Assembly (NCBI GenBank): GCA_018267055.1
Contig: JAFDZF010000023.1
Span: 1 to 64,000 of the forward strand
From: Bacteroidota bacterium
Lineage (GTDB): Bacteria > Bacteroidota > Bacteroidia > Flavobacteriales_F > PHOS-HE28
Direction: 5' to 3'
Length of the DNA stretch: 64,000 nucleotides
Under the pieces are notes generated by a model. It was not told the DNA's origin and searched no databases. It saw only the letters and a program-made list of their open reading frames with translations. The position numbers and the translations under genes are program-made. Of the stretch, positions 1 to 8,503 are shown piece by piece (within the stretch, counting starts at the first letter, position 1; each line of letters begins with the position of its first letter).

Positions 1-342
1 AAGAAGGTGGGGGCCCTCATCGTGAAGGAGGGCATGATCATCAGCGACGGCTACAACGGCACGCCCACGGGGTTCCCCAACGATTGCGAGGATGAACAGG
101 GGATCACCCTCTGGTACGTGCTCCATGCGGAGGCCAATGCGATCATGAAGGTGGCCCGCAGCACCAACAACGCCCGCGCGGCCACGCTCTACCTCACCCA
201 CTCCCCCTGCAAGGAGTGCAGCAAGCTCATCCTGCAGGCCGGCATCAAGCGCCTGGTCTACCTGGACGCCTACAAGGACACCGCCGGCCTGGACCTGCTG
301 GAGAAAGGCGGCGTGCTCATCCACCGGATCAAGGAACAGTGA
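1..342 (+). CDS. Deoxycytidylate (dCMP) deaminase, 5' end outside the window
   Basis: Zinc-dependent deaminase that converts dCMP to dUMP, the precursor for dTMP synthesis, in the cytoplasm. The visible 113 residues hold both metal-site motifs of the cytidine/deoxycytidylate deaminase fold: HAEANAI (zinc His and catalytic Glu) and SPCKECSK (two zinc Cys). The preceding GYNGTPTGFPN stretch is the usual substrate-side loop of dCMP deaminases. The reading frame is open back to base 1, so the N-terminus (about 30 residues by family length) is missing because of the window edge, not truncation. The stop codon shares a base with the start of the S41 protease gene (TGATG), so the two are probably translationally coupled. 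Family assignment is firm; a close relative such as a ComE-type deaminase is the only realistic alternative. Confidence 0.9.
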   Translation, partial: KKVGALIVKEGMIISDGYNGTPTGFPNDCEDEQGITLWYVLHAEANAIMKVARSTNNARAATLYLTHSPCKECSKLILQAGIKRLVYLDAYKDTAGLDLLEKGGVLIHRIKEQ

Positions 343-1958
343 TGGCCTCCCCCCAGCGCTCCATCGCCGTGCTGCTGCCCCTCTTCCTGGGGGTGGCGCT
401 GGCCGCGGGCTACCTCATCGGCACGCGCTTCGGCACGCCCGCGCCCGCAGCGGAAGGGATCTTCGGCTTCCGGCGGGCCACACCGGGCGACAAGCTGGAG
501 CAGGTGCTCGACCTGATCGACCGGCAGTACGTGGACACCGTGCAGGAGGACAAGCTGGTGGACGAGGTGCTGCAGAACATGCTCCAGCAGCTGGACCCGC
601 ACAGCTACTACATCAGCGCGGCCGACCTGCAGGCGGCCCAGGAGCCGCTGGAGGGCAGCTTCATGGGCATCGGGGTGGAGTTCGCCATCCAGCGCGACAC
701 CATCGTGGTGATCAGCCCCGTGGAAGGCGGTCCGAGCGAGGCGCTCGGCATCCGCGCGGGCGACCGCATCGTGAGCGCCGACGGCAAGAAGCTCGCCGGC
801 GTGGGCATCGGCAACGAGGACGTGACCAAGGCCCTGCGCGGCCCCGAGGGCAGCAAGGTCACCGTGGGCATCGCCCGCCATGGGGCCAAGCCCTTCGAGG
901 TCACCATCGAGCGCGGCGCCATCCCCATCAACAGTGTGGCCGCGGCCCTGCTCGACCCCGACGGCACGGGCTACATCAAACTGTCCCGCTTCGCCCGCAC
1001 CACGCACGATGAGTTCGTGAAGGCCGCCAAAAGCCTGAAGGACCAGGGCATGCAGCGCCTGGTGCTCGACCTACGCGGCAATGGCGGCGGCTACCTCAAC
1101 GCGGCCATCGGCGTCTGCGACGAGCTGCTGCCCCGCGGGCGCGGCATCGTGTACACCCAGGGCCGGGCCTCCCCGCGCAAGGACTACACCGCCGACGGGG
1201 GCGGCCTGCTCACCGACATGCCCATGGCGGTGCTGATCGACGAGGGATCGGCCTCGGCCAGCGAGATCGTCGCCGGCGCCCTGCAGGACAATGACCGCGC
1301 GGTGATCGTGGGCCGGCGCTCCTTCGGCAAAGGCCTCGTCCAGGAGCACATCGAGCTGCCCGACCACAGCGCCGTGCGCATCACCACCGCCCGCTACTAC
1401 ACCCCCAGCGGCCGCAGCATCCAGCGCCCCTATGGCTCGGGCATCGATTACAACGACGACCTGGAAGCCCGCTACGACCACGGCGAGCTGCTGAACGCGG
1501 ACAGCATCCACCTGGACACCACCCACGTGTACACCACCCTGGGCGGCCGCACCGTCTTCGGCGGCGGGGGCATCATGCCCGACCTGTTCGTCCCTGCCGA
1601 CACCGCGGAACGCTCGGCCTACCTCACCGAGCTCTTCTTCTCCGGCGCGCTCAACCGGTTCGCCTTCGACGTGGCCGACCGCCAGCGCGAACGGCTGCAG
1701 CGGTACGGCTCCGCGGCGGCCTTCCACCGCGACTACACCGTGACCCCGGAGCAGCTGCAGGCGCTCACCGCCACCGCGGCCAAGGAAGGCGTGACCTACG
1801 ATGCGGCCGGCCTGGAGCGCTCACGCGGCCTGATCGTGGACCGCCTGAAGGCCGGCATCGCCCGCAACATCTGGAAGGACGCGGGCTACTACCAGGTGCT
1901 GCTGGCCTCCGACCCCATCTACCGCAAGGCCCACGACCGCCTGCTCGGGCGGCCTTGA
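342..1958 (+). CDS. S41 family C-terminal processing peptidase with PDZ domain
   Basis: Serine protease of the Tsp/CtpA family, anchored to or exported across the inner membrane, degrading or trimming periplasmic proteins from their C-termini. The 538-residue protein starts with a hydrophobic segment (about residues 6-26), followed by an N-terminal helical region, a PDZ domain (about 100-190) and the S41 catalytic domain. The GSASASEIVAGAL motif carries the catalytic Ser (residue 305) and the FGKG motif the catalytic Lys (residue 330); the 25-residue spacing matches the Ser/Lys dyad of Tsp. I chose the ATG at 342 because it overlaps the upstream stop and gives a proper signal/anchor; the open frame extends upstream to 216 but that part is out-of-frame dCMP deaminase sequence. 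Length is usual for Bacteroidota CtpA homologues. Confidence 0.93.
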   Translation: MASPQRSIAVLLPLFLGVALAAGYLIGTRFGTPAPAAEGIFGFRRATPGDKLEQVLDLIDRQYVDTVQEDKLVDEVLQNMLQQLDPHSYYISAADLQAAQEPLEGSFMGIGVEFAIQRDTIVVISPVEGGPSEALGIRAGDRIVSADGKKLAGVGIGNEDVTKALRGPEGSKVTVGIARHGAKPFEVTIERGAIPINSVAAALLDPDGTGYIKLSRFARTTHDEFVKAAKSLKDQGMQRLVLDLRGNGGGYLNAAIGVCDELLPRGRGIVYTQGRASPRKDYTADGGGLLTDMPMAVLIDEGSASASEIVAGALQDNDRAVIVGRRSFGKGLVQEHIELPDHSAVRITTARYYTPSGRSIQRPYGSGIDYNDDLEARYDHGELLNADSIHLDTTHVYTTLGGRTVFGGGGIMPDLFVPADTAERSAYLTELFFSGALNRFAFDVADRQRERLQRYGSAAAFHRDYTVTPEQLQALTATAAKEGVTYDAAGLERSRGLIVDRLKAGIARNIWKDAGYYQVLLASDPIYRKAHDRLLGRP

Positions 1959-1970
1959 AGGGCAAAAGAA

Positions 1971-1990
1971 AAGGGGCCTCGCGGCCCCTT
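1971..1990 (-). terminator. Intrinsic terminator of the small lipoprotein gene (convergent gap)
   Basis: An 8-bp perfect stem (AAGGGGCC / GGCCCCTT) with a 4-base loop lies between the convergent S41 protease and lipoprotein genes. On the minus strand it is followed by TTTTCTTTT, giving the U-rich tail of a rho-independent terminator. On the plus strand the stem is followed by only a short T-containing stretch, so it may serve the protease weakly as well. Confidence 0.75.
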
Positions 1991-2011
1991 GTTCTCGTCG
2001 TATCGGATGGC

Positions 2012-2293
2012 TTAGTGGGCGGCCTTCTTGGCAGCGTCCACAGCTTTGTCAGCGGCCTGCTTGGTGGCGTCAACAGCGCCCTCCACAGTGGTCTTCACCG
2101 TGTCCATGGCAGCCTTCGCAGCGGAATCCGCAGCGGCTTGGGCGGCCTTGGCATCAGCCTCGATCTTTTCCATCGCTTTGGCAGCGCTGTCCTGAGCGGC
2201 CTTCGCTTTGGCAGCCGCCTCTTCTGCCGTGTTGCCGCCGCAGGCGACAACGAGAGCTGCCACCGTAGCGAGCAGCGCGAACTTCCTGATCAT
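2012..2293 (-). CDS. Small alanine-rich lipoprotein, predicted helical
   Basis: 93-residue protein beginning MIRKFALLATVAALVVACGG, a textbook lipoprotein signal with the lipobox LVVAC and Cys18 as lipidation site. The mature part is almost entirely Ala, Lys, Asp, Glu and Thr with heptad-like spacing (repeats of the type AAxDSAAKAM), so it should form a long amphipathic helix or coiled coil. It resembles Lpp-like or late-embryogenesis-like Ala/Lys helical proteins only in composition; I cannot assign a family. The ATG at 2293 was chosen over an in-frame upstream one at 2326 because it starts directly at the signal peptide and lies 30 bases downstream of a strong promoter. It is monocistronic, with its own terminator at 1971-1990. 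Function unknown; an envelope spacer or stress role would be guesswork. Confidence 0.75.
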   Translation of the reverse strand: MIRKFALLATVAALVVACGGNTAEEAAAKAKAAQDSAAKAMEKIEADAKAAQAAADSAAKAAMDTVKTTVEGAVDATKQAADKAVDAAKKAAH

Positions 2294-2323
2294 CTCCGTG
2301 TTGTTGTTTGGTGAAAGTGGCGG

Positions 2324-2352
2324 CAAATGTATACGGAATTCCCATTCGTCAA
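2324..2352 (-). promoter_or_regulatory. Promoter of the small lipoprotein gene
   Basis: On the minus strand there is TACATTTG (2324-2331), an exact match to the Bacteroidota -7 consensus TAnnTTTG, with TTGAC (2348-2352) about 18 bases upstream as the -33 element. One of the few sites in the window where both elements are visible. Confidence 0.7.
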
Positions 2353-2422
2353 GTCCCCAACGGCTTGAACCCGACTACCTTGCACCCCTGCTGACCGACC
2401 AACTCTTCGATCCCCACGACCA

Positions 2423-3031
<609 letters not shown>

Positions 3032-3047
3032 GACCTACCCCCTGTGG

Positions 3048-3090
3048 AGAAGGGCGGCGCTGGGACACCCGGGCCGCCCTTCTACTTTTG
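3048..3090 (+). terminator. Terminator after the superoxide dismutase gene
   Basis: An 11-bp perfect stem (AGAAGGGCGGC at 3048-3058 pairing with GCCGCCCTTCT at 3073-3083) is followed by ACTTTTG. The T-run is short, but the stem is long and GC-rich. The tail overlaps a possible -7 element for the next gene. Confidence 0.7.
3083..3090 (+). promoter_or_regulatory. Possible -7 element of the TM2 gene, overlapping the terminator tail
   Basis: TACTTTTG matches TAnnTTTG exactly and ends 4 bases before the ATG at 3095. Transcription from it would give an almost leaderless mRNA. It may also be simply the U-tract of the preceding terminator. Confidence 0.35.
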
Positions 3091-3094
3091 GGCG

Positions 3095-3484
3095 ATGCTG
3101 CGCACCTGGGCCCTCGCTGTCGTGCTGCTGGCGGCCATGCTGCGGCCGGCGCTGGCAGCGGGTCCCTACCGGCAGGGGACCATCGATGCGGCGGAACTGC
3201 GCCAGGCGGCCGCGATGCTGCCCGCCGAGGAAGGCAAGGAGCCTCAGCGCCTGGTGGCGGCGGCCCTGGCGCTCACCCTGGGCCCCTTCGGCGCGCACCG
3301 GTTGTACCTGGGCACGGGGGTGAAGGTGCCCATCGCCTACGGCCTGACCTTCGGCGGCTTCGGCGTGCTGGCCGTGATCGACCTGGCGCACATCCTGCTC
3401 ACCAAGGACCTGGCGCCGTACCGCGACAACCGGAACGTGTTCATGTGGGCACAGCCCCGCAGCGGGACCGCTACTCCACCGTGA
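3095..3484 (+). CDS. TM2 domain membrane protein
   Basis: 129-residue protein with an N-terminal hydrophobic signal or anchor (residues 3-22), then a TM2 domain: two hydrophobic helices (about 50-70 and 77-98) separated by the conserved GPFGAHRLYLG turn. TM2 proteins are small, widespread bacterial membrane proteins of no settled function. The ATG at 3095 is preferred over the upstream frame extension because that extension is terminator sequence. The 3' end overlaps the convergent glmS gene by 14 bases. Confidence 0.8.
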   Translation: MLRTWALAVVLLAAMLRPALAAGPYRQGTIDAAELRQAAAMLPAEEGKEPQRLVAAALALTLGPFGAHRLYLGTGVKVPIAYGLTFGGFGVLAVIDLAHILLTKDLAPYRDNRNVFMWAQPRSGTATPP

Positions 3485-5315
3485 CGCTCTTCGCCAGGTT
3501 GCGCGGCTGGTCCACGTTGCGGCCCAGCATCACGGCGATGTGGTAGCTGATGAGCTGCATCGGCACCACCGACAGCAGCGGCACCAGGGCGTCCGGCGTC
3601 TCGGGGATGGCGATGGCGTGGTCGGCCAGGCCCTTCACCACGGTATCGCCCTCGGTCACGATGGCGATCACCTTGCCCTTGCGGGCCTTCACCTCCTGGA
3701 TGTTGCTCACCACCTTTTCATAGCTCGCGCCCTTGGTGGCGATCACGAACACGGGCATCTCCTCGTCGATGAGGGCGATGGGGCCGTGCTTCATCTCGGC
3801 GGCGGGGTAACCCTCCGCGTGGATGTAGCTGATCTCCTTCAGCTTCAGCGCCCCCTCCAGGGCCACCGGGAACGTATAGCCGCGGCCGAGGTACAGCGCG
3901 TTGGTGGCGTTCTTGTAGATGTCGGCGATGTACTTGATCTGCGCCTCGTTCTTCAGCACCTGCTCCACCTTGCTGGGGATGGCGTCCAGCTCGTTCAGCA
4001 GGCGGTGGAAGCGGCTGCCGCTGATGGTGCCCTTCTTGTGGCCCACCATCAGGGCCATCAAGGTGAGCACCGTCACCTGCGCGGTGAAGGCCTTGGTGCT
4101 GGCCACCCCGATCTCCGGCCCGGCGTGGGTATAGGAGCCGGCGTGGGTCACGCGCGGGATGCTGCTGCCCACCACGTTGCAGATGCCGATGATGGTGGCG
4201 CCGCGGCCCTTGGCCAGCTCGATCGCCGCCAGGGTATCGGCCGTCTCGCCGCTCTGGCTGATGGCGATGACGATGTCGTCCTCGTGGATGATGGGGTTGC
4301 GGTAGCGGAACTCGCTGGCGTACTCCACCTCCACGGGGATGCGCGCCAGCTCCTCGAAGAGGTACTCGCCCACCAGGCCGGCATGCCAGCTGGTGCCGCA
4401 GCCCAGGATGAGGATGCGCTTGGCGTTGACGAACTTCTGCTCGTAGTCCTTGATGCCCCCGAGCACCACCTCGCCCTGCGCCAGGTTGAGGCGGCCGCGC
4501 ATCGAATCGCGGATGCTGCGCGGTTGCTCGTGGATCTCCTTCAGCATGAAGTGGTCGTAGCCGCCCTTCTCCAGCGTCTCCAGGTGCATTTCCAGCGCCT
4601 GGATGAACGGGGTCTTCTCCTGGTTCTTGACGTTGCGGATCTTCAGCCCCTTCGTGCGGTCGATGATGGCGATCTCGCCGTCCTCCATGTACACCACGTT
4701 CTTCGTGTGCTCCACGATGGGCGTGGCATCGCTGGCCAGGTAGTGCTCGCCATGCTCACCGATGCCGATCACCAGCGGGCTGCTCTTGCGGGCGGCCACC
4801 AGCATCCCGGGCGACTTGCGGTCGATCACGGCGATGGCGTAGGCGCCCACCACGTTCTCCAGGGCCAGCCGCACGGCCTCGGGCAGGTCCACCTCCTCCG
4901 AGCGCTGGATGTCCTCGATCAGGTTCACCAGCACCTCGGTGTCCGTCTCGCTGCGGAAGGTGTGCCCGCGACTGCGCAGCTCCTCCTTCAGCGGGGCGTA
5001 GTTCTCGATGATCCCGTTGTGGATGAGCGCCAGGTCGCCGCTGGTGCTCACATGCGGGTGCGCGTTCACATCGTTGGGCGCGCCGTGGGTGGCCCAGCGC
5101 GTGTGGCCGATGCCCACGTTGCCGCTGCGGTCCACATCGCGCATGTGCGCCTCCAGGTCGCTCACCTTGCCCTGGCACTTGTGGATGCGCAGGCCCTGGC
5201 TGCCGATCAGCGCCACCCCCGCGCTGTCGTAGCCGCGGTATTCCAGGCGCTTCAACCCATTGATCAGCAGGGGATAGGCGTCCTTGTCGCCCACATAGCC
5301 AACGATACCGCACAT
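3471..5315 (-). CDS. glmS: Glutamine--fructose-6-phosphate aminotransferase (isomerizing)
   Basis: Makes glucosamine-6-phosphate from fructose-6-phosphate and glutamine, the first step to UDP-GlcNAc for peptidoglycan and lipopolysaccharide. The 614 residues start MCGIVGYVG, where Cys2 is the N-terminal nucleophile of the class II glutaminase domain (residues 1-220). Two SIS sugar-isomerase domains follow (about 290-430 and 460-600), with the CGTSWHAG and SQSGETADT motifs, and the protein ends in the family-typical C-terminal tail DQPRNLAKSVTVE. The gene is 38 bases downstream of the DUF4270 gene on the same strand, so it is probably the last gene of a three-gene unit. I saw no glmS ribozyme-like leader in the short gap. 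Confidence 0.97.
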   Translation of the reverse strand: MCGIVGYVGDKDAYPLLINGLKRLEYRGYDSAGVALIGSQGLRIHKCQGKVSDLEAHMRDVDRSGNVGIGHTRWATHGAPNDVNAHPHVSTSGDLALIHNGIIENYAPLKEELRSRGHTFRSETDTEVLVNLIEDIQRSEEVDLPEAVRLALENVVGAYAIAVIDRKSPGMLVAARKSSPLVIGIGEHGEHYLASDATPIVEHTKNVVYMEDGEIAIIDRTKGLKIRNVKNQEKTPFIQALEMHLETLEKGGYDHFMLKEIHEQPRSIRDSMRGRLNLAQGEVVLGGIKDYEQKFVNAKRILILGCGTSWHAGLVGEYLFEELARIPVEVEYASEFRYRNPIIHEDDIVIAISQSGETADTLAAIELAKGRGATIIGICNVVGSSIPRVTHAGSYTHAGPEIGVASTKAFTAQVTVLTLMALMVGHKKGTISGSRFHRLLNELDAIPSKVEQVLKNEAQIKYIADIYKNATNALYLGRGYTFPVALEGALKLKEISYIHAEGYPAAEMKHGPIALIDEEMPVFVIATKGASYEKVVSNIQEVKARKGKVIAIVTEGDTVVKGLADHAIAIPETPDALVPLLSVVPMQLISYHIAVMLGRNVDQPRNLAKSVTVE

Positions 5316-5353
5316 GCTCTAGCGCGCCGAAGCCCGACGCAGGCGTTGGGGGA

Positions 5354-6694
5354 TCAGTAGGTGGTGAAAGTAAGCAGCAGCTTCATCGGTGCCGTCGCAT
5401 GTGCCGGGCCGGCCAAGGTGGCCCGGTTCACCGAGATGCCGCTGTTACCGGGAACGAGCGCAAGGCCCGTGTTCGCATAGGTCCCGTTGATCACCCCCTG
5501 CACCCAGCGGGTCAGGTTGAACCGGTATTCCTGCTTCGTGGCATCGAACACGCCCCCCACGTTGCCCTGCCCCGAGATCTGGTCGGGCACCAGCAGTTCC
5601 TCCCCATTGTCGCCCTTGCGGAAGACGAAGAGCTGTGCCGGCGGCACGTAGGACGGGTAGTACGGCTCCGAGATCGGCACCACCAGGATCGCCTGCGCGA
5701 TGGCCTTCAGCGAGGTGCCCGCATAGCGGTCCAGGTAGGGGAACCGCAGCTCGGAGCGCATGCCGCCCAGCGCCTGCACATAGATCTCCTGCTGCCCCAG
5801 GCTGCTGTCGGCCAGGGCATCGGGCACGCCGGGGGTGGGGGCCGCCGCATGATCGAACGTGCCGGTGGAATAGCGCACGCTGCTGTTGCCGATCACGAGA
5901 TCGGTGTGCGTGGTGGTGTTATCGTCGTGGTAGTACAGGGTCAGCTTCGAGGCCCCGTTCAGCAGGTTGAACCGCCAGACGCCGGCGTCCTCCACGGCCT
6001 GCGGGCCGTTGTTCGGGGCGATGTACAGCCCCTTGAAGTAGTTGAGGAAGGCCGTATTGTCCGCCAGCTCGGGCCCGCCCCAGTGGCTCAGCAGCTCATT
6101 GCCCAGGTCCAGGCTCAGCGGGATCCGCAATTGGGCCGCCAGCGAGTCCCCGCCGATGACGGGCCCTTCGTAGGGCTGCGGGGTGAAGCTGCGGGGAGCG
6201 TCCTTCACCAGGTCATTGGCCTGCACCACGGGGATGCGGTCGTTCTGGTAGACCGAATCCGCGGACAGGGACTCGTCCAGCCGGCGCACGGTGATGACCT
6301 GGGGGTCCAGGTCGCCATAGACCGGGTCCACATTGTGGAAGGCCAGGGAGAGGATCAGCGAATCGCACACCCAGGCCCCGGCGGGGCCGATGTTGTTCGC
6401 GCCCAGGCGCACCTGGGTCACGATGCCGGCGCTCACCGGGCCGAAACGCTCGTCCAGGTAGCTGCCCAACACGTTCAGGCTCAGGGCGCTGGTGCGGACC
6501 GAGGCGGTGTCGGTGGGCCAGGCGACGATGGCGGTGGTGTCCACCTGCCGCAGCCCTAACGTGTCGGCCGGGTCCAGGATGTCCAGGCCCAGTTCATCCT
6601 CCGGCTTCTTGCAGCTTTCCGTAGCGAACAGCCCGAAAAGCAGCACGGCCCCGAGGACGGGCCGTGCGAACGGTGGGACAGGATGTGGCTTCAA
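5354..6694 (-). CDS. DUF4270 family lipoprotein
   Basis: 446-residue secreted protein with a hydrophobic N-terminus ending in LFATESCKK, the relaxed lipobox style common in Bacteroidota, followed by the DUF4270 signature region ELGLDIL, then VRTSALSLNVLGSYLDERFG. The rest is predicted mostly beta. DUF4270 proteins are common in Bacteroidota next to a short glycogen/starch synthase and glmS, as here; their role is unknown, with an envelope location likely. I place the start at a TTG at 6694, five bases after the upstream stop, because it gives a compact signal peptide; an in-frame ATG at 6742 would overlap the upstream gene by 44 bases and add a polar leader. The rare start is an inference. 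Confidence 0.85.
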   Translation of the reverse strand: MKPHPVPPFARPVLGAVLLFGLFATESCKKPEDELGLDILDPADTLGLRQVDTTAIVAWPTDTASVRTSALSLNVLGSYLDERFGPVSAGIVTQVRLGANNIGPAGAWVCDSLILSLAFHNVDPVYGDLDPQVITVRRLDESLSADSVYQNDRIPVVQANDLVKDAPRSFTPQPYEGPVIGGDSLAAQLRIPLSLDLGNELLSHWGGPELADNTAFLNYFKGLYIAPNNGPQAVEDAGVWRFNLLNGASKLTLYYHDDNTTTHTDLVIGNSSVRYSTGTFDHAAAPTPGVPDALADSSLGQQEIYVQALGGMRSELRFPYLDRYAGTSLKAIAQAILVVPISEPYYPSYVPPAQLFVFRKGDNGEELLVPDQISGQGNVGGVFDATKQEYRFNLTRWVQGVINGTYANTGLALVPGNSGISVNRATLAGPAHATAPMKLLLTFTTY

Positions 6695-6698
6695 GGGA

Positions 6699-7520
6699 TC
6701 AGACGAGCGCTTCCTCCAACACACCGTGGTAGAAATCCGCATGTGCGTTAACGCGCTCCTCCTCGCCGGCGTATGCGAGCACCGGCTTTTCGCTGGCCTT
6801 GATGGCGTTCTCCATCGTCCGGCTCAGCTTCGGGCTGCCCTTCACCACGCCATCGCTCAGGTGCATGGCGAACTTGTAGAGGTCGTCCGTGGTGGGCTTG
6901 GTCAGGCCCTTCAGCAGGTCCTTGCTGAAGCCCTCCATCGCCAGCTTCTTCGCCATGTCCTTGTCCAGCGCTTCCGGCTTCTCGTCGTACACGCTGAACA
7001 CCAGCTTGGCGTCCTCGAAATGCGGGTCGTCGTTGAAGAAGTGCTTGACGTACAGGGGGATGAAGGCGGTCATCCAGCCGTGGCAGTGGATGATGTCGGG
7101 GCGCCAGCCGAGCTTGCGCACGGTCTCCAGCACGCCGCGGCAGAAGAAGAGGGCCCGCTCGTCGTTGTCGGGGAAGAACTCCTCGGTGGCGCTCACCGTG
7201 GTGGCCTTGCGCTTGAAGTACTCCTCGTTGTCGATGAAGTACACCTGCATGCGGGCGCTGGGCACGCTGGCCACCTTGATCAGCAGGGCATGGTCCGTAT
7301 CGTTGATGATCAGGTTCATGCCGCTGAGGCGGATCACCTCGTGCAGCTGGTGGCGGCGCTCGTTGATGTTGCCGAACTTGGGCATGAACACCCGGATCTC
7401 GTTGCCGCGTTCGAGGATGCCTTGCGGCAACTGACGGGCGGCCTTCGCCATTTCAGAGCCATCCGTGAAGGGGTGGATGGACTGGGAAATGGTGAGGACC
7501 TTCGCGTTCTTCAGGCTCAT
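6699..7520 (-). CDS. Glycogen/starch synthase-like protein (GT5 N-terminal domain only)
   Basis: 273-residue cytoplasmic protein matching only the N-terminal Rossmann domain of GT5 glycogen/starch synthases: VLTISQSIHPF, the RVFMPKFG strand, DIIHCHGWMTAFIP and KLVFSVYDE. The C-terminal nucleotide-sugar-binding GT-B domain is absent, and the KTGGL-type motif near the N-terminus is replaced by TDGSEMAKAAR. This short form is a known Bacteroidota pattern always found near DUF4270 and glmS, so it is not a local truncation. Without the ADP-glucose-binding half it is unlikely to be a normal glycogen synthase; a regulatory or sugar-sensing role is possible. First gene of the unit running through DUF4270 to glmS. 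Confidence 0.85.
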   Translation of the reverse strand: MSLKNAKVLTISQSIHPFTDGSEMAKAARQLPQGILERGNEIRVFMPKFGNINERRHQLHEVIRLSGMNLIINDTDHALLIKVASVPSARMQVYFIDNEEYFKRKATTVSATEEFFPDNDERALFFCRGVLETVRKLGWRPDIIHCHGWMTAFIPLYVKHFFNDDPHFEDAKLVFSVYDEKPEALDKDMAKKLAMEGFSKDLLKGLTKPTTDDLYKFAMHLSDGVVKGSPKLSRTMENAIKASEKPVLAYAGEEERVNAHADFYHGVLEEALV

Positions 7521-7546
7521 CGGGGATCAAGGGGGAATTGGGGGTA

Positions 7547-7577
7547 CAAAAGTATAGACATTTCCGGCCATCTTCAA
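7547..7577 (-). promoter_or_regulatory. Promoter of the GT5-like/DUF4270/glmS unit
   Basis: On the minus strand TACTTTTG (7547-7554) matches the TAnnTTTG -7 element, with TTG (7575-7577) 20 bases upstream, the expected -33 spacing. The leader to the ATG at 7520 is about 25 bases. The divergent panC promoter shares this gap; TAGTTTGG (7587-7594) is a weaker candidate for it. Confidence 0.7.
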
Positions 7578-7613
7578 CCGAAGGCGTAGTTTGGGCGCCT
7601 TCCACCAGGCCCC

Positions 7614-8459
7614 TTGGACGTGCTCATTTCCCCACCGGACGCGGCCTCCTGGTCGGCCCAGCAGCGGCGTTCGGGGCGCCGCATCGGCTTCGTGCCCACC
7701 ATGGGGGCCCTGCACGAAGGGCACCTGGCCCTGGTGGCCGCTGCACGCGAACAGTGCGATGCCGTGGCGGCCAGCATCTTCGTCAACCCCCTGCAGTTCA
7801 ATAATCCGGAGGACCTGGCCCGCTACCCCCGGCAGCTGGACCAGGACCTGCCCCTGCTGGAGGCGGCCGGCTGCGACCTGGTCTTCACCCCGGAGGCCCA
7901 GGGCATCTATGCCGACTTCACCCCGCGGCGGTACGAGCTGGGCGCCCTGGACACGGTCCTGGAAGGGGCGTCCCGGCCCGGCCATTTCCAAGGGATGATC
8001 AACGTGGTGGAGCGCCTGTTCCATTACGTGCGGCCCGATCGGGCCTTCTTCGGCGAGAAGGACCGGCAGCAGCTGGCCGTGGTGCGCCACGTGGCCGCGC
8101 AGCAGCGGTGGCCGGTGACGGTCATCGGCCGCCCCACGTTGCGCGCGCCGGACGGCCTGGCCCTCAGCTCGCGCAACCAACGGCTATCGCCCGCGGAACG
8201 TACCCGGGCCACGGTGCTCCACAAGGCGCTCCAGGCGGTGGCCGGCCAGGCCTTCCGGGCCCCGGTGGATGAGGCCCGCGAAGCCGGGCTGCGGGCCCTG
8301 GCGGAAGAGCCCGCCGTGCAGCTGGACTACCTGTCGATCGCCCACCCCGACACGCTACAGCCGCTGCGGGACTGGGACGGGCTGGACGAGGCCGTGGCCC
8401 TGATCGCCGCGCAGGTGGGCCCGGTGCGGCTGATCGACAACATCACCCTGCGCCGATAA
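7614..8459 (+). CDS. panC: Pantothenate synthetase
   Basis: ATP-dependent condensation of pantoate with beta-alanine to pantothenate, the coenzyme A precursor. The 281-residue protein carries the signature PTMGALHEGH (residues 28-37, containing the HxGH-type nucleotide site), FVNPLQF, RPDRAFFGEKDRQQL and LALSSRNQRL. The frame opens with TTG at 7614; a GTG two codons later is equally possible, and there is no suitable ATG. It leads a tightly packed plus-strand run panC-panD-flippase-like-rfaE2-radA, and its partner panD makes the beta-alanine it uses. Confidence 0.96.
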   Translation: MDVLISPPDAASWSAQQRRSGRRIGFVPTMGALHEGHLALVAAAREQCDAVAASIFVNPLQFNNPEDLARYPRQLDQDLPLLEAAGCDLVFTPEAQGIYADFTPRRYELGALDTVLEGASRPGHFQGMINVVERLFHYVRPDRAFFGEKDRQQLAVVRHVAAQQRWPVTVIGRPTLRAPDGLALSSRNQRLSPAERTRATVLHKALQAVAGQAFRAPVDEAREAGLRALAEEPAVQLDYLSIAHPDTLQPLRDWDGLDEAVALIAAQVGPVRLIDNITLRR

Positions 8460-8503
8460 CTTCGCGCCCCGTTCCGCGCCGAGCGCGGTCCATCCCGACG
8501 ACC

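Noticed and set aside
216-341. N-terminal extension of the S41 protease
   Set aside because: These 42 codons are the dCMP deaminase gene in another frame; the ATG at 342 gives a correct membrane anchor.
5316-5353. glmS ribozyme or riboswitch leader
   Set aside because: The gap is only 38 bases, too short for the ribozyme core, and glmS appears to be an internal gene of a transcription unit.
3540-5360. 606-codon open frame opposite glmS on the plus strand
   Set aside because: Product is His/Val/Leu/Arg-rich nonsense mirroring GC-rich codons of glmS, which is a certain gene. Long antisense frames are expected at this GC content because stop codons are rare.
6695-6742. ATG at 6742 as start of the DUF4270 gene
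   Set aside because: It would overlap the upstream gene by 44 bases and put a polar leader before the signal peptide; the TTG at 6694 is better placed, although not proven.
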